64,000 nt of DNA from Ectothiorhodospira shaposhnikovii (GCF_016584105.1 NZ_NRSM01000002.1:172712-236711); one strand, 5' to 3'. Positions 1 to 8,915 are shown, numbered from the stretch's first letter. Numbers and translations are program-made. The notes: generated from the sequence alone by a model not told the origin.

Positions 1-271
1 CACCCCTCTGCACATAGATATTCACCCGGAAACGGCCCAGCCCGTCCAGGGAAATCCCGAGATTCATCTCCTTGTCCCGTTCAAAAGTCTCGATCTGGCG
101 CTCGTCCATGATGTCATAGGCCATCTCCTTGACGACCCCGGGCTGCAGCGGCTGACGACTGATGGGACGGATATCGCCTTCGATCTTCACACAGGCGGAA
201 GCACCCGTGGTAAAGAACAGGTCGGAGGCATTCTTCTGGGCCATCAGCTTCAGGTAAGGCTCGATCAACAT
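1..271 (-). CDS. PilT/PilU-family pilus retraction ATPase, third paralogue (partial, cut by window edge)
   Basis: Reading leftwards from an ATG at 271, 90 codons run off the window without a stop. The peptide starts MLIEPYLKLMAQKNASDLFF and continues with the N-terminal PAS-like domain typical of PilT/PilU ATPases (ASDLFFTTGA, VKIEGDIRPI, GRFRVNIYVQRG). It begins 17 bases after the pilU stop, so it is the third gene of a pilT-pilU-pilU2 operon. The Walker motifs lie outside the window. It resembles PilU more than PilT in this stretch. The family powers retraction of type IV pili from the cytoplasmic face of the inner membrane. Confidence 0.85.
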   Translation of the reverse strand, partial: MLIEPYLKLMAQKNASDLFFTTGASACVKIEGDIRPISRQPLQPGVVKEMAYDIMDERQIETFERDKEMNLGISLDGLGRFRVNIYVQRG

Positions 272-288
272 GGTCTTTCAGACCCCGG

Positions 289-1455
289 TCATTTGAGTAA
301 TCCGGATTCTTCCGGGGTTGCCTGCACTTCCAGGCCATCCGCCTCGTCCAGCAGGTTCTGACTGCGGGCACGCTTGCTGTCCAGCTTGATACGAAGGCGC
401 AGATCGTTGACGGAATCGGCGTTGCGCAGCGCATCCTCATAGCTGATCTTGCCGGACTCGAACAGCAGGAACAGGGCCTGATCGAAGGTCTGCATGCCAG
501 CCTCGTTGGACTTGGCCATCAGCGCCTTCATCTCGTGGATCTCCCCCTTGAAGATCAGGTCCGACATCAGCGGACTGTTGATCATGATTTCCACTGCCGG
601 TACGCGGCCCTTGCCGGTGGACAGGGGGATCAGGCGCTGGGACACCACCGCCTTGAGGTTCAGGGACAGGTCCATCAGTAATTGCTGACGACGTTCCTCG
701 GGGAAGAAGTTGATGATGCGATCCAGGGCCTGGTTGGTGCTGTTGGCGTGCAGGGTACTCAAACACAGGTGACCGGTCTCGGCGAAGGCAATGGCATAGT
801 CCATGGTCTCGCGGTCCCGTATCTCGCCAATGAGAATCACGTCCGGGGCCTGGCGCAGGGTGTTCTTCAGGGCGATTTCATAGTTCTCCGTATCCACCCC
901 CACCTCTCGCTGGGTTACCAGGCAATTGACATGGGAGTGAACAAACTCGATGGGGTCCTCGATGGTGACGATATGCCCGTAACTGTTATGGTTACGATAA
1001 CCCACCATGGCGGCCAGGGAAGTGGACTTGCCCGAGCCCGTCCCCCCCACGAAGATCACCAGACCGCGGCGGGTCATGGAGATGTCCTTGAGCTGCATGG
1101 GCAACCCCAGGTCCTCCAGGGCCGGTACCTCGGAGGTGATGACCCGCAACACCATGCCCGAGGACCCACGCTGGGTGAAGGCATTCACCCGAAACCGGGA
1201 AATTCCGGGCAGGCTGATGGCGAAGTTGCACTCCTGGGTGCGCTCGAACTCCGCCGCCTGACGGTCGTTCATGATGGAGCGGACCAGCACCTGGGTATGG
1301 GACGGTGACAACGGCTGGTTGGTGATGGGCGTCATCCTGCCGTCGATCTTCATGGACGGCGGCGCACCCACGGTAATGAACAGGTCGGAGCCCTTCTTGC
1401 TCAGGAGGGTCCTGAGCAGATCGTGCATGAAACGTATGGCCTTGTCGCGATCCAT
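289..1455 (-). CDS. pilU: Type IV pilus retraction ATPase PilU
   Basis: The 388-residue protein is close to the usual PilU length of about 380. Its N-terminal domain has GSDLFITVGAPPSMKIDG, the Walker A motif GGTGSGKS lies near residues 137-144, and the Asp box (TIEDPIEF), the Walker B/His region (APDVILIGEIRD) and the HLCLSTLHAN His box follow. These are the hallmarks of the hexameric secretion/retraction ATPases. PilU works with PilT to retract type IV pili. The gene lies 54 bases downstream of pilT on the same strand. The C-terminal 30 residues are extra and acidic/polar compared with PilT. Confidence 0.93.
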   Translation of the reverse strand: MDRDKAIRFMHDLLRTLLSKKGSDLFITVGAPPSMKIDGRMTPITNQPLSPSHTQVLVRSIMNDRQAAEFERTQECNFAISLPGISRFRVNAFTQRGSSGMVLRVITSEVPALEDLGLPMQLKDISMTRRGLVIFVGGTGSGKSTSLAAMVGYRNHNSYGHIVTIEDPIEFVHSHVNCLVTQREVGVDTENYEIALKNTLRQAPDVILIGEIRDRETMDYAIAFAETGHLCLSTLHANSTNQALDRIINFFPEERRQQLLMDLSLNLKAVVSQRLIPLSTGKGRVPAVEIMINSPLMSDLIFKGEIHEMKALMAKSNEAGMQTFDQALFLLFESGKISYEDALRNADSVNDLRLRIKLDSKRARSQNLLDEADGLEVQATPEESGLLK

Positions 1456-1509
1456 GGAAAAGTGCCTCGTGCGATCAGTGGCAAATGGCTGGCGGCCAGC
1501 CGGTAAAGG

Positions 1510-2544
1510 CTACAGGCTGTCAGGGCTGGCCGCCTTGCGGCGGGCCTCTTCCTTGCTGATGAGGCCCCGCTGCAGGAGCTCCTTGAGACTCTGGTCCAGG
1601 GTCTGCATGCCCACGCCCTGGCTGGTCTGAATGGCGGAGTACATCTGCGCGATCTTGTTCTCGCGAATGAGGTTGCGCACCGCCGGAGTACCCAGCATGA
1701 TCTCGTGGGCGGCACAGCGACCACCGCCGATCTTCTTCATCAGGGTCTGGGAGATGACCGCCCGCAGGGACTCGGACAGCATCGCCCGCACCATGTCCTT
1801 TTCCGCGGCCGGGAAGACATCCACGATACGGTCGATGGTCTTGGCGGCGGAACTGGTGTGCAGGGTACCGAAGACCAGATGGCCGGTCTCCGCCGCCGTC
1901 AGGGCCAGACGGATGGTCTCCAGGTCACGCATTTCCCCCACCAGAATGGTGTCAGGGTCCTCGCGCAGCGCGGAGCGCAGGGCCTCATTGAAACCCAGGG
2001 TATCCCGGTGCACCTCGCGCTGGTTCACCAGACACTTCTTGGACTCGTGGACGAATTCGATGGGGTCTTCCACCGTGAGGATATGGCCGTACTCGGTCTC
2101 GTTCTTGTGATTGAGCATGGCCGCCAGGGTGGTGGACTTGCCGGAGCCGGTAGGCCCCGTGACCAGCACGATTCCCCGGGGATACTCGGAGATCTTCTCG
2201 AAGATCTTGGGACAACCCAGCTCCTCCAGGGTGAGGATCTTGGTGGGGATGGTGCGAAACACGGCCCCGGCGCCCCGGTTATGATTGAAGGCATTGACAC
2301 GAAAGCGGGCCAGACCGGGGATCTCGAACGAAAAGTCGGTCTCCAGAAACTCCTCGAAATCCTTGCGCTGCTTGTCGTTCATGATGTCATACACCATGCC
2401 GTGAACCTGCTTGTGCTCCATCGCGGGAACATTGATGCGGCGAACATCGCCATCCACGCGGATCATGGGCGGCAGACCCGATGACAAGTGCAGGTCGGAA
2501 GCGCCATTCTTGACGCTGAACGCCAGCAGTTGGGTGATATCCAT
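1510..2544 (-). CDS. pilT: Type IV pilus twitching motility retraction ATPase PilT
   Basis: The start is placed at the ATG at 2544 because it gives the standard 344-residue PilT beginning MDITQLLAFS and has an AAGGGGG ribosome site 5-10 bases upstream. Longer in-frame extensions have no such support. Walker A is GPTGSGKS (residues 130-137). The Asp box TVEDPIEF, DTILVGEMRD and the AETGHLVFGTLHT signature follow. PilT is the main retraction motor for twitching motility and DNA uptake. It heads the minus-strand pilT-pilU-pilU2 operon, divergent from yggS. Confidence 0.96.
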   Translation of the reverse strand: MDITQLLAFSVKNGASDLHLSSGLPPMIRVDGDVRRINVPAMEHKQVHGMVYDIMNDKQRKDFEEFLETDFSFEIPGLARFRVNAFNHNRGAGAVFRTIPTKILTLEELGCPKIFEKISEYPRGIVLVTGPTGSGKSTTLAAMLNHKNETEYGHILTVEDPIEFVHESKKCLVNQREVHRDTLGFNEALRSALREDPDTILVGEMRDLETIRLALTAAETGHLVFGTLHTSSAAKTIDRIVDVFPAAEKDMVRAMLSESLRAVISQTLMKKIGGGRCAAHEIMLGTPAVRNLIRENKIAQMYSAIQTSQGVGMQTLDQSLKELLQRGLISKEEARRKAASPDSL

Positions 2545-2638
2545 CCAGCCCCCTTGTATTGGATTCAAGACCCTGTCTTGCATGGAATGCGCGGGATTCG
2601 GCCTCGGCCTTCCGGAGACAGGCACGCACGGCGCAACA

Positions 2639-2675
2639 GGTGACGCATTTTGCTTGCGAATATAGCATAGCCGCA
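2639..2675 (+). promoter_or_regulatory. Candidate sigma-70 promoter of yggS giving a near-leaderless mRNA
   Basis: A GTGACG (2640-2645) and a TAGCAT (2663-2668) are separated by 17 bases and each match the consensus at 4 of 6 positions; TATAGC (2661-2666) is an overlapping alternative. The predicted transcription start falls on or next to the A of the yggS ATG at 2675. No Shine-Dalgarno sequence precedes that ATG, which fits a leaderless message. Confidence 0.35.
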
Positions 2676-3361
2676 TGAACGACATTTGCGAACGAATTCA
2701 GGCCATGCATCGCCGCATCCAGACAGCCGCGGAGCGGTTCGGGAGACCCGCCGCGGACATTGAGTTGCTGGCGGTGAGCAAAACTCACCCGGCCCAGGTG
2801 GTCGCCACGGCGCTGGACTGCGGGCAACGGGCCTACGGTGAAAATTATGTCTCCGAACTGACGGACAAGGCCCGCGCCCTGGCAGGCCGGGGGGTGACCT
2901 GGCATTTCATCGGCCCGGTCCAGGGCAACAAGACCCGGCCCATCGCGGAAACCGCCCAGTGGGTCCACTCCGTGGACCGGGAGCGGATCGCCCGGCGCCT
3001 CAGCGATCAACGCCCCGAGTCACTCCCCCCGCTGCAGGTCTGCATCCAGGTGAACGTCAGCGGCGAGGCCACCAAGTCCGGCATCGACATGGAGGCCCTG
3101 CCGGCGCTGGCCGAGACGGTGGCCGCCCTGCCCCGCCTGCGGCTACGCGGCCTGATGGCCATCCCCGCCCCCAGCGATGACTTCGACACCCAGCGCCGGG
3201 CATTTGCCCGCTTGCGACAGGCCCGGGAAGACCTGATACGACGTGGCCACACCCTGGATACGCTGTCCATGGGAATGAGTGACGACCTGGAGGCCGCCAT
3301 TGCCGAAGGCGCCACGCTGGTGCGCGTGGGAACGGCGATCTTCGGCGGCCGTTCGGGTTAA
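2675..3361 (+). CDS. yggS: PLP-binding homeostasis protein YggS/PROSC
   Basis: This 228-residue alanine-racemase-like TIM barrel has the PLP lysine in LLAVSKTHP (Lys36), the YGENYVSE segment, WHFIGPVQGNK and the C-terminal phosphate-binding SMGMSDDLEAAI/VRVGTAIFGG. The family buffers pyridoxal 5'-phosphate and has no known enzymatic reaction. It lies next to pilT and upstream of proC, the same order as in Pseudomonas. No ribosome site is evident before the ATG. Confidence 0.95.
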   Translation: MNDICERIQAMHRRIQTAAERFGRPAADIELLAVSKTHPAQVVATALDCGQRAYGENYVSELTDKARALAGRGVTWHFIGPVQGNKTRPIAETAQWVHSVDRERIARRLSDQRPESLPPLQVCIQVNVSGEATKSGIDMEALPALAETVAALPRLRLRGLMAIPAPSDDFDTQRRAFARLRQAREDLIRRGHTLDTLSMGMSDDLEAAIAEGATLVRVGTAIFGGRSG

Positions 3362-3398
3362 CATTGCCTCACACCCATCCCGCAGACCAAAGAAACTG

Positions 3399-4226
3399 AT
3401 GAACGAGAACATCGCCTTTATCGGGGCCGGCAACATGGCCCGCAGCCTGATCGGCGGACTGGTGGCGGACGGCTGGAGCCCCAGCACACTATGGGCAGCC
3501 GATCCCAACGAGGATCAGCGCGCCCTCGTCAGCCGACACTGGCCGGCCATCCACGTCACGGACGCCAATGCCGAGGCCATCGCCCACTGCGAAGTGCTGG
3601 TGCTGGCGGTCAAGCCCCAGGTCATGGCCGAGGTGACCCGGGCCATTGCCCCTCAGGTTCAGGCCCGCAAACCGTTGGTGGTCTCCATTGCAGCCGGTGT
3701 GCGCAGCGAGGATATCGAACGCTGGCTGGGCGGCGACCTGGCCGTGGTTCGCTGCATGCCCAACACCCCGGCGCTGGTGGGCTGCGGTGCCACCGGGCTG
3801 TCGGCCAACCCCCGCGTGGATGCCCGGCAGCGGGATCTGGCGGAATCGCTGCTGCGTGCCGTGGGCATGACCGTATGGCTGGAGAATGAAGCCCAGCTGG
3901 ATGCCGTCACCGCCCTTTCCGGCAGTGGACCGGCCTATTGCTTTCTGTTCATCGAGGCCCTGGAAGACGCCGGCACCGCCCTGGGCTTGCCCCGGGAAAC
4001 GGCTCGCCTGCTGGCCCTGCAAACTGCCTTCGGCGCCGCCAAACTGGCGCTGGAATCCGATGAGGACGCCGCCACCCTGCGCGCCCGGGTGACATCCAGG
4101 GGAGGCACCACAGAACAGGCCTTGGCGGCGCTGGAGGCCGGCGGACTGCGGGAACTCATGCAACGCGCCCTCACCGCCGCCCGGGACCGTTCCCACGAAC
4201 TGGCCGACCAGCTGGGTCGGGACTGA
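3399..4226 (+). CDS. proC: Pyrroline-5-carboxylate reductase
   Basis: The protein of 275 residues begins MNENIAFIGAGNMARSLIGG, the Rossmann dinucleotide-binding motif that fixes the ATG at 3399. Later motifs include VRCMPNTPALVG and LSGSGPAYCFLFIEAL and the C-terminal SRGGTTEQAL, all characteristic of ProC. It catalyses the last step of proline synthesis (pyrroline-5-carboxylate plus NAD(P)H to proline). It lies 37 bases after yggS and is followed 9 bases later by yggT. The pathway's first enzyme, ProB, is encoded separately at 21080 in this window. Confidence 0.96.
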   Translation: MNENIAFIGAGNMARSLIGGLVADGWSPSTLWAADPNEDQRALVSRHWPAIHVTDANAEAIAHCEVLVLAVKPQVMAEVTRAIAPQVQARKPLVVSIAAGVRSEDIERWLGGDLAVVRCMPNTPALVGCGATGLSANPRVDARQRDLAESLLRAVGMTVWLENEAQLDAVTALSGSGPAYCFLFIEALEDAGTALGLPRETARLLALQTAFGAAKLALESDEDAATLRARVTSRGGTTEQALAALEAGGLRELMQRALTAARDRSHELADQLGRD

Positions 4227-4235
4227 GGATCATCC

Positions 4236-4787
4236 ATGTCACACGCCTTTCAAAACGCCGCCGTCTTTCTGATCGGCACCCTGTTCAGCCTCTACATCCT
4301 GGCCCTGATGCTGCGCACCCTGCTGGCACTGTCACGGGCGGATTTCTACAATCCCATCTCCCAGTTCCTGGTGACCATCACCAATCCGCCACTGCGCATC
4401 CTGCGCCGGTTCATCCCCCCCATCGGCCCGGTGGACAGTGCGGCCCTGGTGCTGATCCTGGCCCTGAAAATGCTGGAACTGTTCATCGTCGGCGTCATCC
4501 TCGGCGTGATGATTCATCCTCTCACCCTGTTCATTGCCAGTATTCTGGCCATCGTGCGGCTGGTGATCTGGATCTACATCATCAGCATCATCATCCAGGC
4601 GGTGATGAGCTGGTTCCAGGCCGGCGGCATGAGTCAGAACCCGGTGGCTGGCCTGGTCTACAGCCTGAACCGTCCCCTGCTCAACCCCATCCGCAAGGTG
4701 ATGCCGCAAACGGGCATGGTGGATCTTTCCCCCCTGGTAGCCATCATCGGCCTGAACGTACTGCTGATTTTCATCAGTGCACTCTGA
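4236..4787 (+). CDS. yggT: YggT-family integral membrane protein
   Basis: The 183-residue, very hydrophobic protein carries two YGGT repeats, each with the NPISQF / NPVAGL plus LRILRRFIPP / LNPIRKVMPQ pattern followed by membrane helices. I count four likely transmembrane segments. The biochemical role of the family is not established; it has been linked to osmotic tolerance and membrane/division functions in some bacteria. It is part of yggS-proC-yggT-yggU and overlaps the start of yggU by 11 bases. Confidence 0.92.
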   Translation: MSHAFQNAAVFLIGTLFSLYILALMLRTLLALSRADFYNPISQFLVTITNPPLRILRRFIPPIGPVDSAALVLILALKMLELFIVGVILGVMIHPLTLFIASILAIVRLVIWIYIISIIIQAVMSWFQAGGMSQNPVAGLVYSLNRPLLNPIRKVMPQTGMVDLSPLVAIIGLNVLLIFISAL

Positions 4788-5103
4788 AGACGCAGGCAAC
4801 GATCGCTGGTGGCATTGGCGACACGACACCCTGGTGCTGCGGCTGAGGCTGCAGCCCCGGGCATCCAGGGAAAAGCTGGGGGAACCCCTGGGTGACCGGC
4901 TCAAGGTCTACGTCACCGCCCCGCCGGTGGAGGGGGCCGCCAACGAGCGGCTGCTGAAGCTGATCGCCCGCCACTGCGGCGTGGCCCGGTCCCGGGTCAT
5001 GCTGGAGGCAGGCGCGACGAGCCGGGAAAAGACCGTCGCCGTGGATACCCCCGGGCGCCTGCCGCCACCGCTGGATGTCTGTCGCCCCCCGGTTACCAGG
5101 TAA
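4777..5103 (+). CDS. yggU: DUF167 / YggU-family small protein
   Basis: The 108-residue protein starts with GTG at 4777, inside the end of yggT, suggesting translational coupling. The DUF167 signature is clear: LRLRLQPRASREKLGEP, then LKVYVTAPPVEGAANERLLKLIA and a C-terminal GATSREKTV. No function is proven for the family. Its last 11 bases overlap the 3' end of the convergent TauE/SafE-like gene. Confidence 0.9.
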   Translation: MHSEDAGNDRWWHWRHDTLVLRLRLQPRASREKLGEPLGDRLKVYVTAPPVEGAANERLLKLIARHCGVARSRVMLEAGATSREKTVAVDTPGRLPPPLDVCRPPVTR

Positions 5104-5770
5104 CCAGCAGCATGTAGACCCCGTAACCGGCCACGGCCGCCCCCGCCAGCCCCCGCACCCAGGCCTTTTGCACCAGCGTCGCCAGACGGGCCGCAAACAC
5201 ACCCATCAACAAAAGGTTGGGCAGGGTGCCCACGCCAAAGGCCAGCATCAGGGCCGCCCCCTGGGCGGCGCCACCGGCGGCCAGGGACCAGAACAGCACG
5301 CTGTAGACCAGACCGCAAGGCAGCCAGCCCCAGACCAGCCCCAGGCCCAGGGCCTGAGCCGGGGAACGCACCGGCATCACCCGTCGCCCCAGGGGTTCCA
5401 GTCGCCGCCATAGCAGGCCGCCGGCCCGCTCCAGGTACACCAGCCCGTGCCACCAACCGGCGAGATACAACCCCAGCGCGATCATGAACAGACCCGCCAG
5501 GACCTGCAGCACCTGCTGGGCCTGGTTCACGTCGGCAAGGTGAGCAGCAAACCAGCCCACGCCGCCGGCCAGGGCACCGGCCAAGGTATAGCTTGTCATC
5601 CGCCCCAGGTTATAGGCCAGCAAAAAGGCTGCGGGCCGGGTCCGCCCACCGGGCGCTGGACCACGAATCCCCAGGGTGAGCGCGCCCACGATGCCGCCGC
5701 ACATCCCCATGCAATGCACCCCGCCCAGCAGGCCGATGACAAAGGCGGCAAGCAGTGTCCCTGGCTCCAT
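5093..5770 (-). CDS. Sulfite exporter TauE/SafE (UreH/CcoS-region) family membrane protein
   Basis: The 225-residue protein has about six membrane helices. It opens with VHCMGMCGGIVGAL, the Cys-containing motif of the family often annotated as TauE/SafE or the urease-accessory UreH domain, and has the second-half motif WLPCGLVYSVLFW. Members near cytochrome oxidase genes are thought to move metals such as copper, but the substrate here is unknown. It lies 6 bases downstream of the nucleotidase gene on the same strand. It converges with yggU with an 11-base overlap. Confidence 0.85.
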   Translation of the reverse strand: MEPGTLLAAFVIGLLGGVHCMGMCGGIVGALTLGIRGPAPGGRTRPAAFLLAYNLGRMTSYTLAGALAGGVGWFAAHLADVNQAQQVLQVLAGLFMIALGLYLAGWWHGLVYLERAGGLLWRRLEPLGRRVMPVRSPAQALGLGLVWGWLPCGLVYSVLFWSLAAGGAAQGAALMLAFGVGTLPNLLLMGVFAARLATLVQKAWVRGLAGAAVAGYGVYMLLVTW

Positions 5771-5776
5771 GACACC

Positions 5777-6454
5777 CTACTCCGGCATCAGGTCACGAAA
5801 ATCCCGGATGGCGGCGAATTCCCCGGTATCCACCTCCGCGGCCCGCGTATCAGGACGACGTACCGCCCGCAGGTGGGCAATCCCATGGCGCTCGGCGGAT
5901 CTGAGGACATCCAGGTTGTCGTCCACGAACAGGGTACGACGGGGATCAAAGGGTTCCCGCCCCTGCAGGCAATCCCAGAAACGGGAGTCCTCCTTGGGGC
6001 GTCCCAGCTCGTGGGCGCAGACCACACGATGAAAATGCCCTTCCAGGGCGGTCAGGGTCAGTTTCAGATCCAGTCCGCCCCGGTGGGCATTGGTCACCAG
6101 CACCAGCCGCCGTCCCAGACGCCGCACGGCGGCCAGAAAATCCGGCACATGCTCGTGGACGGCGATCAGATGGGCCATTTCCCGCTTCAGGGCAATGATG
6201 TCCATGTCCAGCTCCTGCCGCCAGTAATCCAGACAGTACCAGTCAAGGGTGCCGCGGACACCGGCATAGCGGGCCATCAGCTCGGACCTTGCCTGGGCGG
6301 GGTCAAGCCCACGGGCCTCCCCATAACGCCGGGGCAGGTATTCCAGCCAGAAATGATTGTCGAAATGCAGATCCAGCAGCGTTCCGTCCATGTCCAGGAA
6401 AACGCTGTCCACCGACGCCCACGGCAGGGGAGCGGCTGAAGGTGATGTACTCAT
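5777..6454 (-). CDS. yrfG: GMP/IMP nucleotidase YrfG-like (HAD superfamily)
   Basis: The 225-residue HAD hydrolase has motif I VFLDMDGTLLD with the nucleophile Asp, motif II VLVTNAH, a Lys in LGRPKEDSRFW and motif IV LFVDDNLDVL. The pairing of LHFDNHFWLEYLPRRYGE with LDWYCLDYW is specific to the YrfG GMP/IMP 5'-nucleotidase group. The ATG at 6454 is preferred over upstream codons because it gives the family length and has a GAGG nearby upstream. It probably dephosphorylates purine monophosphates in salvage or detoxification. Confidence 0.88.
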   Translation of the reverse strand: MSTSPSAAPLPWASVDSVFLDMDGTLLDLHFDNHFWLEYLPRRYGEARGLDPAQARSELMARYAGVRGTLDWYCLDYWRQELDMDIIALKREMAHLIAVHEHVPDFLAAVRRLGRRLVLVTNAHRGGLDLKLTLTALEGHFHRVVCAHELGRPKEDSRFWDCLQGREPFDPRRTLFVDDNLDVLRSAERHGIAHLRAVRRPDTRAAEVDTGEFAAIRDFRDLMPE

Positions 6455-6634
6455 GATGCCTCGATGTCCATCGTGTCTGAAACAACCTGACATTGGGTGA
6501 TTCTTCCCAAGCCGGACTTAGATAGTACAATCCCCAGGATATCCCGTTCCCGACGGAGGGCGACAGCATGCCGATCCACCCCCGCCAACCCCGGCTCGCC
6601 CGATCCCCGAGTCTGCCCAGCCGGTATTGTCGTC

Positions 6635-7177
6635 ATGCCTGAAAAACCCAGCATCCTCACCCGCCGCACCGTGGCCCGCAGCCGACTCTTCCACGTGGAG
6701 GAAATGGAACTGCTGTTCGCCAATGGCGCCCGGCGCTGCTTTGAGCGGCTGGTGGGCTCCGGCCATGGGGCGGTGCTGATCGTGCCCATGCTGGACCCGG
6801 ACACGGTACTGATGATCCGTGAATATGCCGCTGGCACCCAACGCTATGAACTGGCCTTGCCCAAGGGGCTGGTGGAACCGGGAGAGGACCTGCTCGACGC
6901 CGCCAATCGGGAGATCATGGAGGAAGTGGGCCATGGCGCCCATCGACTTACCCACCTGACGTCCTTCAGCATTGCACCGGGCTACCTGAGCCACACCACC
7001 CACATCATCCTGGCTCAGGATCTCTATCCGGAACGCCGGCCGGGAGATGAACCCGAGGATATCGAAGTCGTGCCCTGGCGCCTGAGCGATCTGGATAGTC
7101 TCATCGGCCAGGAAGACTGCACCGAAGCCCGTTCCATCGCCGCCCTGTACCTGGTGCGCGACCGACTCAAGAGATAA
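6635..7177 (+). CDS. nudE: ADP compounds hydrolase NudE (Nudix)
   Basis: The 180-residue protein starting MPEKPSILTRRTVARSRLFHVEE matches the NudE N-terminus, which decides the start at 6635. The Nudix box runs from Gly78 to Gly99 with E84, R92-E93 and E96-E97 in register. C-terminal HIILAQDLYPE and EARSIAALYLVRD are typical of NudE. It hydrolyses ADP-ribose, NADH and Ap3A-type compounds. It lies 3 bases upstream of cysQ, so the two form a nucleotide-housekeeping operon. Confidence 0.94.
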   Translation: MPEKPSILTRRTVARSRLFHVEEMELLFANGARRCFERLVGSGHGAVLIVPMLDPDTVLMIREYAAGTQRYELALPKGLVEPGEDLLDAANREIMEEVGHGAHRLTHLTSFSIAPGYLSHTTHIILAQDLYPERRPGDEPEDIEVVPWRLSDLDSLIGQEDCTEARSIAALYLVRDRLKR

Positions 7178-7180
7178 GCC

Positions 7181-7996
7181 ATGTCCCTGGATGACCTGAA
7201 CCTGGAATACCTGCTCATCAATGCCTGCCGCATCGCCCGGGAAGCGGGCGACCGCATCATGGAGATCTACGACGAAGGGTTCCAGGTGGAGCAGAAGTCC
7301 GACCGCACCCCCCTGACCGCCGCCGACACGGCCGCCCATCACCACATCGTCACCGGCCTGCGGGAGCTGAATCCCGCGCTGCCCATCCTGTCGGAGGAAT
7401 CGGACCGGATTCCCTTCTCCGAGCGCACCCACTGGCAGACCTACTGGCTGGTGGACCCGCTGGACGGCACCCGGGAGTTCATCAAGCGCAACGGCGAGTT
7501 CACCGTGAACATCGCCCTGATCCACGACCATGAACCTGTCCTCGGCGTGGTGGCTGCGCCGGCCCTGGACCGGCTTTACAGCGCCGCCCGGGGCCTGGGG
7601 GCCCATCGCCATGAACCGGCGGCGGCCGTGGGAGAACGGATCGAGGTCAACCGGGACCGGCGTACAAAGCCCATCATCGCCGGCAGCCGTTCCCACGGGA
7701 CCGAGCGCATGCAGCAATTCCTGGAACGGGTGGGCGATCATGCACTCATCAGCATGGGCAGTTCGCTCAAGTTCTGCCTGGTGGCGGAAGGCAAGGCCGA
7801 TCTCTATCCCCGGCTGGGCCCCACCAGCGAGTGGGACACGGCCGCAGCCCAATGCGTGGTCTGCGAGGCCGGCGGGGTGGTGACGGATCTGGGACTGAGC
7901 CCCCTGCGCTACAACACCCATGACGGGATACTGAACCCGGAATTCCTGGTCATCGCCGATCCGACACGGGGCTGGGAAAGATATCTTCCGGACTGA
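7181..7996 (+). CDS. cysQ: 3'(2'),5'-bisphosphate nucleotidase CysQ
   Basis: The 271-residue member of the inositol monophosphatase-like family carries the metal ligands EE (72-73), the DPLDGTREF motif (Asp92 to Phe100) and SEWDTAAAQ near the C-terminus. The REF after DPLDGT is characteristic of CysQ. It removes the 3' phosphate from PAP produced in sulfate assimilation. It is cotranscribed with nudE and converges with ppsR. Confidence 0.95.
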   Translation: MSLDDLNLEYLLINACRIAREAGDRIMEIYDEGFQVEQKSDRTPLTAADTAAHHHIVTGLRELNPALPILSEESDRIPFSERTHWQTYWLVDPLDGTREFIKRNGEFTVNIALIHDHEPVLGVVAAPALDRLYSAARGLGAHRHEPAAAVGERIEVNRDRRTKPIIAGSRSHGTERMQQFLERVGDHALISMGSSLKFCLVAEGKADLYPRLGPTSEWDTAAAQCVVCEAGGVVTDLGLSPLRYNTHDGILNPEFLVIADPTRGWERYLPD

Positions 7997-8007
7997 GCGG
8001 CCCGCCC

Positions 8008-8823
8008 TCAGATGCGCCGCATCAGCGCCGCCTGCTGCATCAACTGGGCGGCGATCTCCTCCACGGACATCTGGGTGATGTTCAGACAGGGGATCCCCTC
8101 CCGCTTGAGCATCCGCTCCACCGCCCTCAGTTCCCGGGTGCACTGATCCACACTGGCATACTGACTGTTGGGACGACGCTCGGTACGGATCTGATGCAGC
8201 CGTTCCGCGTCCACGGTCAGTCCGAACAGCTTTTTGCGATAGGGCTCCAGCGAAGCGGGTAGCGTACCCCGATCAAAGTCATCGTCCGCCAGGGGATAAT
8301 TGGCCGCGCGGACACCGTAATTGAGCGCCAGGTACATGCAGGTCGGGGTCTTGCCGGTCCGGGAGACACCCATCACCACCACATCGGCGTTGGGGTAGTC
8401 CCGGGTGGTCGCACCGTCATCGTTCTGGATGGCGAAATGCAGGGCATCCATGCGCTCGGCGTAGGTGCGCATGTTGCCCATGCCATGGGAACGGCCCGCC
8501 ACATGCTGGGCGGTCACACCCAGCACCTGCTCCAGGCGGGGAGTGAAGGTATCGAAGAAATCGAAGATTACCCCCCGGCAACTGGCCAGTTCTTCCCTGC
8601 GCTGGACATCCACCAGAGTCGAAAAAACCAGCGGTGGCTCGCCGTCGCCCTGGGCGGCCCGATTGATGCGCTGCACTGCCCAGTCCATTTTTTCCTTCGA
8701 GTTGATGAAGGGCAGACTGACGGTATTGAAGTGAATCTGCTCGAACTGGGTCAGCAGGGTGTGACCCAGGGTTTCGGCAGTGATGCCGGTCCCATCGGAG
8801 ACATAGAAGACAGAGCGGGTCAT
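8008..8823 (-). CDS. ppsR: PEP synthase regulatory kinase/pyrophosphorylase PpsR (DUF299)
   Basis: The 271-residue protein begins MTRSVFYVSDGTGITAETLG, which fixes the start at 8823. The P-loop GVSRTGKT is at residues 152-159 and the family motifs RSHGMGNM and TVDAERLHQIRTERRPNSQYAS are present. PpsR switches PEP synthase off and on by ADP-dependent phosphorylation and phosphate-dependent dephosphorylation. It lies downstream of ppsA on the same strand, rather than divergent from it as in many relatives. The 178-base gap holds two strong inverted repeats. Confidence 0.95.
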   Translation of the reverse strand: MTRSVFYVSDGTGITAETLGHTLLTQFEQIHFNTVSLPFINSKEKMDWAVQRINRAAQGDGEPPLVFSTLVDVQRREELASCRGVIFDFFDTFTPRLEQVLGVTAQHVAGRSHGMGNMRTYAERMDALHFAIQNDDGATTRDYPNADVVVMGVSRTGKTPTCMYLALNYGVRAANYPLADDDFDRGTLPASLEPYRKKLFGLTVDAERLHQIRTERRPNSQYASVDQCTRELRAVERMLKREGIPCLNITQMSVEEIAAQLMQQAALMRRI

Positions 8824-8915
8824 GGAACGAAACGGGCCTCCTGATGGGATCACGACCATGGGAAAACCGGCGGCCCACCGGGGATACGACCCGAGGGAAC
8901 CCGGCTCCAGGCGAA

